A DNA stretch of 6,627 nt from NCBI GenBank assembly GCA_030626365.1, contig DAOUPC010000163.1:1-6627 (forward strand). The letters run 5' to 3'. The position numbers and the translations under genes were made by a program. This DNA comes from Paracoccaceae bacterium (GTDB lineage Bacteria > Pseudomonadota > Alphaproteobacteria > Rhodobacterales > Rhodobacteraceae). Below the pieces are notes generated by a model that was given only the letters and a program-made list of their open reading frames with translations, was not told the DNA's origin and did no database searches. Shown here piece after piece: positions 1 through 5,575 of the stretch (position 1 is its first letter; each line of letters starts with the position of its first letter).

Positions 1-39
1 GCGATCGTCGCCAAGGCACAGGCCGCACTGGCAGCCTGA
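1..39 (+). CDS. rplT: 3' end of a gene, probably ribosomal protein L20 (partial)
   Basis: The first 39 bases read in frame 1 as AIVAKAQAALAA followed by TGA. This resembles the end of bacterial L20, which commonly finishes with a helix of the type 'ALVEKAKAALA'. L20 is a 23S rRNA-binding protein of the large subunit needed early in assembly. In many bacteria rplT follows rpmI and precedes pheS-pheT, and pheT lies about 1 kb downstream here, which supports the call. Only 12 residues are visible and they are low-complexity Ala-rich sequence, so another Ala-rich helical C-terminus is possible. A terminator follows within 30 bp. Confidence 0.5.
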   Translation, partial: AIVAKAQAALAA

Positions 40-64
40 TCTCCCTACCGGGACAGTAAATGAT

Positions 65-97
65 AAAGGCCGCCCTGATCCGGGGCGGCCTTTTTCG
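65..97 (+). terminator. Rho-independent terminator after the L20-like gene
   Basis: An 11-bp perfect stem (AAAGGCCGCCC at 65-75 with GGGCGGCCTTT at 83-93) encloses a 7-nt loop and runs into five T residues at 91-95. It starts 25 bp after the stop codon at 37-39. This is a textbook intrinsic terminator. It should separate the upstream transcript from the esterase gene, which then needs its own promoter. Confidence 0.93.
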
Positions 98-207
98 TTG
101 TCAGGTTGCTGGGCGGTATCAAAGGCCCACCCAAAAGATCCGAGGGTCGCAGTCGCCCCACACACATGTGAGGTGACACCGTCTGCCACGCCGCTAATGT
201 CGCGCGA

Positions 208-1008
208 ATGAAAATCCGCCATCTCTTTGCCCTGAGCGCCCTTTTGTGGCCCGCATCAGCACCCGCACAACCCTGTCACGCCGAAATCGCCTGTCAGATT
301 GGCGGGCGGTCCTATCACGTCAAGGAACCCGATGGATGGGACGGGGTTACGCCCCTGCCGGTCATGCTGCATTTTCACGGCTGGCAGCGTCAGGGGTCGC
401 TGGCGGTGAAACACGCCCGCATATCCGGGGCCACGCGGCGGCGCGGTGTGCTGTTGCTTGCCCCCAATGGCAATCACCGGACATGGAATTTCTGGGATAA
501 CCAGAGCGATGATGTTGCCTTTGGGGCCGTCGTGATTGAAGACGCCGCAAAACGCTATCCGATCGACCGTTCCCGTATATTCGTGTCCGGTTATTCCTAT
601 GGGGCCGCGATGGCCTGGCGCTATGCCTGTGAAAACGGCAATGGCGTGGCCGCCCTTTTGGCTGTGTCCGGCACGATCAACCAATCCGAAGACTGCCCGC
701 AAGGCCCGCGCGAGGTGCGTCATGTGCATGGGCTGCGTGATACGGTCATGGATTTCCCCATGGGGCCGGGTGGGGACGAAACCCACCCCGTGGCCCTGTG
801 GCGCCAAAAGTTCGGGTGTGGTGACGGGCAGGATGCCGGCCGGTGGCGGGCCGTCAGTTTTCTTGAGTTCCGTCGCACCGTTTGGGATGGTTGCGCAGGG
901 GACGGCAAGATCACGCTGGATATCCACAAGGGCGGGCATTTCATTCCGCATGGCTGGATCGCCCGGCAACTGGACGAATTGCTGGGGCGCACGCCGTCCT
1001 ATCCCTGA
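208..1008 (+). CDS. Secreted alpha/beta-hydrolase, PHB-depolymerase/LpqC-like esterase
   Basis: A 266-aa serine hydrolase predicted to be exported. Residues 1-20 form a Sec signal peptide: K2 and R4, a hydrophobic core, then APA before Q21 as the likely signal peptidase I site. The mature part has the alpha/beta-hydrolase pattern of the polyhydroxybutyrate depolymerase/LpqC/feruloyl-esterase group (COG3509-like). The oxyanion strand is MLHFHG (53-58), the nucleophile elbow GYSYG has Ser130, Asp178 lies in HGLRD, and His244 lies in KGGH. All three catalytic residues are therefore present. Six cysteines remain after cleavage (23, 29, 141, 163, 204, 229), compatible with disulfides in the periplasm or outside. 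The substrate cannot be read from the sequence; an ester of a polyester or plant phenolic is the family norm. The ATG at 208 is chosen because the signal peptide begins there, although no good Shine-Dalgarno precedes it. It sits behind a terminator and 92 bp before pheT, and no terminator separates it from pheT. Confidence 0.85.
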   Translation: MKIRHLFALSALLWPASAPAQPCHAEIACQIGGRSYHVKEPDGWDGVTPLPVMLHFHGWQRQGSLAVKHARISGATRRRGVLLLAPNGNHRTWNFWDNQSDDVAFGAVVIEDAAKRYPIDRSRIFVSGYSYGAAMAWRYACENGNGVAALLAVSGTINQSEDCPQGPREVRHVHGLRDTVMDFPMGPGGDETHPVALWRQKFGCGDGQDAGRWRAVSFLEFRRTVWDGCAGDGKITLDIHKGGHFIPHGWIARQLDELLGRTPSYP

Positions 1009-1088
1009 AAGGGGCGCGGGTTTCAGCCAGCCTGCGCTTGAACCTTGGGCCATTCTTTGCCATTGCCTGAAGTAAGATTTTTTCGCGT

Positions 1089-1093
1089 AAGGG
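1089..1093 (+). promoter_or_regulatory. Ribosome binding site of pheT
   Basis: AAGGG lies 7 nt before the ATG at 1101, a usual Shine-Dalgarno spacing. It supports that start, which also gives the expected PheT N-terminus (MKFTLSWLK). I saw no pheM-like leader peptide or attenuator hairpin between 1009 and 1100. Confidence 0.6.
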
Positions 1094-1100
1094 TCCGGTT

Positions 1101-3497
1101 ATGAAATTCACGCTATCCTGGTTGAAAGACCACCTTGAAACAGATGCATCCGTGGATGAGATCGCTGAAACCCTGACTGATCTGGGGCTTGAGGTTGAGG
1201 AAATAATCAACCCCGGCGAACGGCTGGCCGATTTTACGCTTGGCTATGTCACCCATGCCGAACAGCACCCCGATGCGGACCGGCTGAGGATTTGCAAGGT
1301 GGCCACGGACGAAGGCGAATTGCAGATCATCTGTGGGGCCCCCAACGCACGCGAAGGCATTACCGTCGTGGTGGCCAAGCCCGGCGTTTATGTGCCCGGC
1401 ATCGATACCACCATTGGCGTCGGCAAAATCCGTGGCATCGAAAGCTTTGGCATGATGGCCTCGGAAAAAGAGCTGGAGCTGTCAGACGAACATGACGGCA
1501 TCATAGAGTTGCCCAGTGGCGAGGTGGGTGATCGGTTCATCGACTGGCTGGCCGAAAACGATCCGGCAAAGGTTGATCCGGTGATCGAAATCGCCATCAC
1601 CCCCAACCGCCCCGATGCGCTGGGCGTGCAGGGTATTGCCCGTGATCTGGCCGCGCGCGGTCTGGGCACGCTGAAGGTGCGGGATTATGCGCCGGTACAG
1701 GGTGATTTTCCCTGTCCGATCTCTGTTGCAATCGACGAAGATACGCTTGACGGTTGTCCGCTGTTTGCCGGGCGGGTGATCCGGGGTGTCAGGAATGGCC
1801 CGTCGCCGCAATGGTTGCAGGATCTGCTGCGTGCCATCGGGCTGCGGCCGATTTCGGCGCTGGTGGATATCACCAACTTTTTCACGTTCGATCACAACCG
1901 CCCGCTGCATGTGTTTGATGCACGGCTGGTCAAAGGTGGCCTGCGGGTGCATCGCGCGCAGGGCGCAGAGACCCTGACCGCGCTGGATGACAAAGAATAC
2001 ACACTGGCACCGGGCATGATGATAATTTCGGATGATGCCGGCCCCGAAAGCATCGGCGGCATCATGGGTGGCCTTGCCACCGGCGTGACCGAAGACACGG
2101 TTGACGTGTTCCTTGAATCGGCGTTCTGGGACAATGTTCAGATCGCGCTGACGGGACGCGCGCTCAGGATCAACTCGGATGCGCGGTATCGTTTTGAACG
2201 CGGGGTGGACCCGGAATTCACCCTGGAAGGGCTGGAACAGGCAACCCGGATGATCCTTGATCTGTGCGGGGGCGAGCCATCCGAGGTGGTGATCGCCGGC
2301 GATGTGCCGGATCATTCACGCGCCTACCACCTTGATACCGAACGGGTGCAGTCGCTGGTTGGCATGGACATCCCCGAGGCAGAACAGCGCCAGACCCTGA
2401 CCCGGCTGGGTTTCCGGCTGGAAGGGACCATGGCCCATGTGCCCAGTTGGCGCCCCGATGTGCAGGGCGAGGCCGACCTGGTCGAAGAGGTGGCGCGCAT
2501 TGCCTCACTGACCAAGTTGCAGGGCCGCCCGCTGAAACGGCTGACATCGGGCATTCCCAAACCGGTCATGACCCCGGCCCAGCGCCGGGTGCAGATGGCG
2601 CGCCGTACCTGTGCGGCACTGGGGTATAATGAATGCGTGACCTACAGCTTTATCGATCAGGCCAGTGCCGCGCTGTTTGGTGGCGGTGATGACGCGACGA
2701 TGCTGGAAAACCCGATCAGTTCCGAGATGAGCCACCTGCGCCCCGCGCTGTTGCCCGGCCTGTTACAGGCCGCGGCGCGCAATCAGGCACGCGGGTTCAT
2801 GGATCTGGCCCTGTTCGAGGTCGGCCCCGCCTTTCACGGTGGCGAACCCGGCGAACAGCATGACCTGATCAGCGGTATTCTGGTCGGTCAAACCGGTCCC
2901 CGCGATGCGCACGGGACCACGCGCGCGGTGGATGTGTTTGATGCCAAGGCGGATATTCAGGCCGTGCTGGGGGCCATCGGTGCCCCGGCAAAGGTGCAGA
3001 TCCTGCGTGGCGCGCAAGGGTGGTGGCATCCGGGGCGGCACGGGCAGATTTGTCTTGGCCCGAAAAAGGTACTGGGCGTTTTCGGGGAACTGCACCCCCG
3101 TGTGCTAAGCGCGATGAACATCAAGGGCCCGGCGATGGCCTTTACGATCTGGCCAGACGAAGTTCCCTTTGCGCGCAAGGCAGGGGCCAATCGCGGTGCG
3201 CTGGAAATGCGCGACCTGCAGGCGGTTGAACGCGACTTTGCCTTTGTGGTCGATGCCGATGTCGAGGCACTGAAGCTGGTCAATGCCGCCGCAGGGGCGG
3301 ACAAGGCGCTGATCGAAGACGTGCGGGTATTCGACGAATTCATCGGTGGATCAGTTGGCGAGGGCAAGAAATCCCTGGCCATTACCGTGCGGCTTCAGCC
3401 GACGCAAAAGACCCTGAAAGAGGCCGATATCGAGGCCGTAGCCGCAAAGATCGTCGCAAAGGTCGGCAAGACAACCGGCGGTGTGCTGCGCAGCTAG
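1101..3497 (+). CDS. pheT: Phenylalanine--tRNA ligase beta subunit
   Basis: A full-length bacterial PheRS beta chain of 798 aa (family norm about 790-800). With the alpha chain (PheS) it forms the cytosolic alpha2beta2 enzyme that charges tRNA-Phe; the beta chain binds tRNA and hydrolyses mischarged Tyr-tRNA-Phe. Domains in order: N-terminal module starting MKFTLSWLK; EMAP-type OB tRNA-binding domain about 43-150 with HPDADRLRICKV and ICGAPN; ITPNRPDALG linker (166-175); B3/B4 editing domain about 214-385 with RPLHVFDA and RYRFERGVD (362-370); B5 domain about 404-475 with VPSWRPD (447-453) and the acidic VEEVARI; catalytic-core-like domain about 488-695 with NPIS and LRPALLPGLL; and C-terminal FDX-ACB (anticodon-binding) domain about 704-798 with RDFAFVVD. 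No domain is missing or broken. The stop is TAG at 3495-3497. The partner gene pheS is not in the window. The ytoQ-type gene follows after 27 bp on the same strand and is probably co-transcribed. Confidence 0.98.
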   Translation: MKFTLSWLKDHLETDASVDEIAETLTDLGLEVEEIINPGERLADFTLGYVTHAEQHPDADRLRICKVATDEGELQIICGAPNAREGITVVVAKPGVYVPGIDTTIGVGKIRGIESFGMMASEKELELSDEHDGIIELPSGEVGDRFIDWLAENDPAKVDPVIEIAITPNRPDALGVQGIARDLAARGLGTLKVRDYAPVQGDFPCPISVAIDEDTLDGCPLFAGRVIRGVRNGPSPQWLQDLLRAIGLRPISALVDITNFFTFDHNRPLHVFDARLVKGGLRVHRAQGAETLTALDDKEYTLAPGMMIISDDAGPESIGGIMGGLATGVTEDTVDVFLESAFWDNVQIALTGRALRINSDARYRFERGVDPEFTLEGLEQATRMILDLCGGEPSEVVIAGDVPDHSRAYHLDTERVQSLVGMDIPEAEQRQTLTRLGFRLEGTMAHVPSWRPDVQGEADLVEEVARIASLTKLQGRPLKRLTSGIPKPVMTPAQRRVQMARRTCAALGYNECVTYSFIDQASAALFGGGDDATMLENPISSEMSHLRPALLPGLLQAAARNQARGFMDLALFEVGPAFHGGEPGEQHDLISGILVGQTGPRDAHGTTRAVDVFDAKADIQAVLGAIGAPAKVQILRGAQGWWHPGRHGQICLGPKKVLGVFGELHPRVLSAMNIKGPAMAFTIWPDEVPFARKAGANRGALEMRDLQAVERDFAFVVDADVEALKLVNAAAGADKALIEDVRVFDEFIGGSVGEGKKSLAITVRLQPTQKTLKEADIEAVAAKIVAKVGKTTGGVLRS

Positions 3498-3513
3498 CAT
3501 CAACTTTGAAAAC

Positions 3514-3519
3514 AGGAGG
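3514..3519 (+). promoter_or_regulatory. Strong ribosome binding site of the ytoQ-type gene
   Basis: A perfect AGGAGG sits 5 nt before the ATG at 3525, inside the 27-bp gap after pheT. It is the best Shine-Dalgarno in the window and fixes the start. It implies efficient independent initiation on a transcript shared with pheT. Confidence 0.85.
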
Positions 3520-3524
3520 CTCCC

Positions 3525-3974
3525 ATGCCGCTGAATGTCTATCTTTCGGGTGAAATCCACACCAATTGGCGCGAGCAGATAATCGAGGGGGCGCAGGGGC
3601 TGGACGTGACGTTCAACTCTGCCGTCACAGACCACGGTGCAAGCGATGATTGCGGCGTGGCCATTCTGGGGTCAGAGCCGGACAAGTATTGGCATGACCG
3701 CAAAGGTGCGCTGGTCAACGCGATCCGTACCCGCAAGGGAATCGAGGACGCGGATGTGGTCGTGGTGCGGTTTGGCGACAAATACAAACAGTGGAACGCG
3801 GCCTTTGATGCGGGATATGCCGCCGCCCTGGGCAAGTCGCTGATCATTCTGCACGGTCCCGATATTGACCACCCCCTGAAAGAAGTGGACGCGGCCGCGC
3901 TGGCGGTTGCCAAAGACCCACGTCAGGTGGTGGAAATCCTGCGCTATGTGCTGACCGGGGCCTTGCCGGGCTGA
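3525..3974 (+). CDS. YtoQ family protein (nucleoside 2-deoxyribosyltransferase-like)
   Basis: A 149-aa cytosolic protein with no signal peptide or membrane segment. It matches the YtoQ family known from Bacillus subtilis: YLSGEIHTNWREQI at 6-19, a Lys/Trp signature FGDKYKQWN at 83-91, then DAGYA at 95-99 and GKSLIIL at 103-109. The family is grouped by fold with nucleoside 2-deoxyribosyltransferases, which swap bases on deoxynucleosides through a covalent Glu. The opening YLSGE strand and the later D-x-GYA-x-A-x-GK segment look like the corresponding parts of that fold. Where classical enzymes have the nucleophilic Glu, this protein appears to carry Asp95, so the activity should not be assumed. 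Length equals the usual family length (about 148 aa). It is probably translated from the pheT transcript. Family membership is confident; function is not. Confidence 0.9.
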   Translation: MPLNVYLSGEIHTNWREQIIEGAQGLDVTFNSAVTDHGASDDCGVAILGSEPDKYWHDRKGALVNAIRTRKGIEDADVVVVRFGDKYKQWNAAFDAGYAAALGKSLIILHGPDIDHPLKEVDAAALAVAKDPRQVVEILRYVLTGALPG

Positions 3975-4029
3975 TTTTCCTGAACGGATGGTTTTTCGTC
4001 AAACCCCGGCGGGTTCCGGCAGCGCCTTC

Positions 4030-4791
4030 TTAGTCCTGATTTGTTTCATGGGCCAGGCGCTGGCGGGCGACGGTTTCGTTCCGCTCGGCCTTTTTCTGGT
4101 CTGCCAGCGCGGTTTCGACAAACCCCAGATGGGCCTCGATTGCGGTTCGGGCGGCCAGCGGGTCACGCGCCTGAAGGGCGTCGTTAATGGCGCGGTGCTG
4201 GCCCAGTAACGCGGCCCGTGTGGTGCGCTGTTTGAACATCACCTGCCGGTTGTAGAACACGCCGGTTTGCAGCAGTTCGAACATTGACCGCATCATGTGC
4301 AGCATCACCACATTATGGCTGGCCTCGATGATTGCCGTGTGAAACTGCGCATCCAACTGCGCCTCGTCTTCGGGGGTGCGGGCGGCGGCCATCTTGTCAA
4401 AGATCGCCTGGATCACCTGCAAATCACTGTCCGAACCCAACCGTGCGGCGCGTTCAGCTGCCAGTGCCTCGATGTCGCGGCGAAAGGACAGATAGTCAAA
4501 GACGGCCTCGTCATGGGTGGCGAACAGCCGGGTCAGGGCGGGCGAAAAGGCCGATCCAAGGACGTTGGCGACAAAGATGCCGGCCCCTGCGCGGCTGCTC
4601 AGCAACCCCTGATCCTGCAACACGGCCACAGCGTCACGCAGCGACGGGCGCGACACGCCCAGACGGTCCGACAGTTCCCGTTCCGAAGTAAGCCGCTCAC
4701 CTGGGCGCAGGATACCGCGCAGGATCAGCAGTTCGATCTGGCGGACCACCGAAGTCGAGAGCTTTTCTGACTGGACCTTTTGAAACGGCAT
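4030..4791 (-). CDS. GntR-family (FadR subfamily) transcriptional regulator with FCD domain
   Basis: A 253-aa DNA-binding regulator. Residues 10-76 form the GntR winged helix: QIELLILRGILRPGERLTSE is followed by the recognition-helix segment LGVSRPSLRDAVAVL (44-58) and the wing (SSRAGAGIFV). Residues about 95-235 are an all-helical FCD effector domain. Asp147 and His151 (D-x3-H), His199 and His221 match the metal/carboxylate site of FCD proteins. Relatives of this type (PdhR, LldR, FadR) respond to organic acids or acyl-CoA, but the effector cannot be read here because no metabolic gene sits beside it. The gene faces ytoQ tail to tail (55-bp gap) and is divergent from a lipoprotein gene. An inverted repeat upstream suggests autoregulation. 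The ATG at 4791 gives the expected short N-terminal extension before the helix-turn-helix; no strong Shine-Dalgarno is seen. Confidence 0.92.
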   Translation of the reverse strand: MPFQKVQSEKLSTSVVRQIELLILRGILRPGERLTSERELSDRLGVSRPSLRDAVAVLQDQGLLSSRAGAGIFVANVLGSAFSPALTRLFATHDEAVFDYLSFRRDIEALAAERAARLGSDSDLQVIQAIFDKMAAARTPEDEAQLDAQFHTAIIEASHNVVMLHMMRSMFELLQTGVFYNRQVMFKQRTTRAALLGQHRAINDALQARDPLAARTAIEAHLGFVETALADQKKAERNETVARQRLAHETNQD

Positions 4792-4816
4792 GGCGGTTTT
4801 TGCTTTGCGGATGTTT

Positions 4817-4846
4817 TATTTTGCGCGGGTCTTTTGCTTTGGTCAA
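4817..4846 (-). promoter_or_regulatory. Candidate promoter of the GntR-type regulator gene
   Basis: On the minus strand, TTGACC (complement of 4841-4846) and AAAATA (complement of 4817-4822) are separated by 18 bp, matching sigma70-type -35 and -10 boxes at five and four of six positions. The start of transcription would fall near 4810, about 20 bp before the ATG at 4791. The -35 box lies inside one arm of the operator-like repeat. Confidence 0.45.
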
Positions 4847-4858
4847 AATATATGACCA
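4840..4858. promoter_or_regulatory. Inverted-repeat operator candidate, TGGTCA-N7-TGACCA
   Basis: A perfect 6-bp inverted repeat (TGGTCA 4840-4845, TGACCA 4853-4858) with an A/T-only 7-bp spacer. It lies 49 bp upstream of the GntR-type start codon. FadR-subfamily regulators bind short palindromes built on TGGT...ACCA, so this fits a self-operator. It overlaps the candidate -35 box, as expected for repression. It also sits about 84 bp before the divergent lipoprotein gene and could affect both. Confidence 0.6.
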
Positions 4859-4914
4859 CATGCGGCGTATCACAACCGGTTTTGCTGGGTTGGCATTGTC
4901 AGTGAAAGGGTTTG

Positions 4915-4922
4915 TTAACCAT
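4915..4922 (+). promoter_or_regulatory. CtrA-type site TTAACCAT
   Basis: The octamer TTAACCAT equals a known CtrA recognition form in alphaproteobacteria (the other being TTAA-N7-TTAA). It lies 20 bp before the chosen lipoprotein start at 4942. Weak boxes are near it: TTGGCA at 4890-4895 with TGTTAA at 4913-4918 (17-bp spacing), or TTGTCA at 4896-4901 with CATATG at 4920-4925. The octamer would overlap the -10 region of either. A single octamer can occur by chance. Confidence 0.3.
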
Positions 4923-4941
4923 ATGCGCGCACAGTCACGGC

Positions 4942-5352
4942 ATGTGGCGGATGGTGGTATTAGTTTTGGTTCTGGCGGCGTGCAACACGCCCAGCCCGCA
5001 TTTTCGCGGTGCGGTTGTGACGCGTGTGGTGGTTGATGGCAGTGTTTTTGATGTGCGGGTTCGCGGCAATCTGGCCGAGGCCGTGCGGGTCAATCACCAA
5101 TATGCCCCCCGTTTTGGCCCGATCCGTGGCCGGGCAGGGTTCGCCATGGCACAGGTGAGTGGTTGCAAGGTGAGCAAGGTGGCCGGGGATCAGGCGCTGG
5201 CGACGGGTGTTCTGGCCTGCGGGGGGCGCGCGCCCGGTTGGATCGTGCCAACGGGTATCACCTCATTTTCCTGTCTTGAGGTCAGCCAGTGGGTAAATGA
5301 GGGCCCCGGTCGGGATTATGCCGCGTTCGAATGTGATCCGGGGCCGGGATAA
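4942..5352 (+). CDS. Small lipoprotein of unknown function, four cysteines after the lipobox
   Basis: I do not recognise this family. Starting at ATG 4942 the product is 136 aa. It begins MWRM, then a hydrophobic stretch, then the lipobox L11-A12-A13-C14, with Asn at +2, so it is probably lipidated and sent to the outer membrane. The frame is open back to a TTG at 4912, but that would put ten polar residues before the signal peptide, so 4942 is preferred; ATG 4951 is also possible. No convincing Shine-Dalgarno precedes either. The mature part is mixed beta-like sequence (VVTRVVVDGSVFDVRVRG at 25-42) with Cys75, Cys93, Cys111 and Cys131, enough for two disulfides in the periplasm, and ends in a Pro/Gly tail. 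It stands alone, divergent from the GntR-type gene and 223 bp before smc. An open frame with a clean lipobox argues that it is real. Confidence 0.65.
   Translation: MWRMVVLVLVLAACNTPSPHFRGAVVTRVVVDGSVFDVRVRGNLAEAVRVNHQYAPRFGPIRGRAGFAMAQVSGCKVSKVAGDQALATGVLACGGRAPGWIVPTGITSFSCLEVSQWVNEGPGRDYAAFECDPGPG
5302..5345. repeat. 8-bp GC-only inverted repeat at the end of the lipoprotein gene
   Basis: GGCCCCGG (5302-5309) and CCGGGGCC (5338-5345) are perfect complements separated by 28 bp, within the last codons of the lipoprotein gene. They encode two GPG/PGPG stretches. No T-run follows, so this is not a standard terminator. It may only reflect Gly-Pro codon use. Confidence 0.35.
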
Positions 5353-5468
5353 TTTGGGGTAACTTGCAGGGGAACCATCCTTGCGGCTTTGACGGGCTTT
5401 CATCACGTTGGCGCGGTGGGCAGGGCAGCGGGCGTATACCGGAAAAACCTGTGAATTTCTCAATATAG

Positions 5469-5477
5469 TGTGGATAA
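5469..5477 (-). promoter_or_regulatory. Perfect DnaA box upstream of smc
   Basis: TGTGGATAA is the exact complement of the strong DnaA box TTATCCACA. It lies in the non-coding gap, 98 bp before the smc start. DnaA acts as a transcription factor as well as the initiator. A single perfect box in a window of this size has a chance expectation of only about 5 percent on a uniform-base estimate, but no second box was noticed nearby. Confidence 0.4.
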
Positions 5478-5513
5478 CTTTGCCGATTTGACCATATGCA
5501 GAGGTAATTCGTT

Positions 5514-5558
5514 GACTCACCCCCCCTTAAAACCGCACATTTCAGGTTCACAGGAATC
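5514..5558. promoter_or_regulatory. Pair of GANTC (CcrM-type methylation) sites before smc
   Basis: GACTC at 5514-5518 and GAATC at 5554-5558 are 40 bp apart and 18-62 bp before the smc start. In alphaproteobacteria CcrM methylates the A in GANTC, and promoter sites of this kind can link transcription to passage of the replication fork. Only three other GANTC sites were found by eye (2115, 3739, 5865), all inside genes. Confidence 0.45.
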
Positions 5559-5575
5559 AGGACAGGTCCGCGCGA

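Larger units (their letters stand above)
5353..5575 (+). promoter_or_regulatory. Non-coding smc upstream region
   Basis: 223 bp between the lipoprotein stop and smc with no credible gene. It is less GC-rich than its surroundings around 5450-5545. It holds the DnaA box, two GANTC sites, a C7 tract at 5520-5526 and TTGACT at 5512-5517. TTGACT could be a -35 box, with CACATT at 5536-5541 as a poor -10 (18-bp spacing). TATAGT at 5464-5469 resembles a -10 but lacks a matching -35. The smc promoter is expected here but cannot be fixed. No terminator for the lipoprotein gene was found. Confidence 0.45.

Noticed and set aside
163..170. CACATGTG palindrome upstream of the esterase gene
   Set aside because: Only 8 bp, with no linked promoter boxes or second copy; nothing shows it is an operator.
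256..1053. Long minus-strand open frame opposite the esterase gene (265 aa)
   Set aside because: It is a shadow of a high-GC gene: the plus frame has a signal peptide and full catalytic triad, while the minus product shows no recognisable domain.
1009..1100. Possible pheT promoter (TTGAAC at 1038, TTGCCA at 1057) or attenuator
   Set aside because: No acceptable -10 box at correct spacing and no leader peptide plus terminator hairpin could be found.
1482..2315. 277-aa minus-strand open frame inside pheT
   Set aside because: It is fully covered by conserved PheT domains and its translation shows no recognisable family.
4002..4015. Hairpin AACCC-CGGC-GGGTT between the convergent ytoQ-type and GntR-type genes
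   Set aside because: The stem is 5 bp and neither strand has a T-run directly after it, so it is not a convincing bidirectional terminator.
4297..4770. Plus-strand frames of 157 and 119 aa opposite the GntR-type gene
   Set aside because: The minus strand encodes a clear winged helix and FCD domain; the plus frames look like antisense translations.
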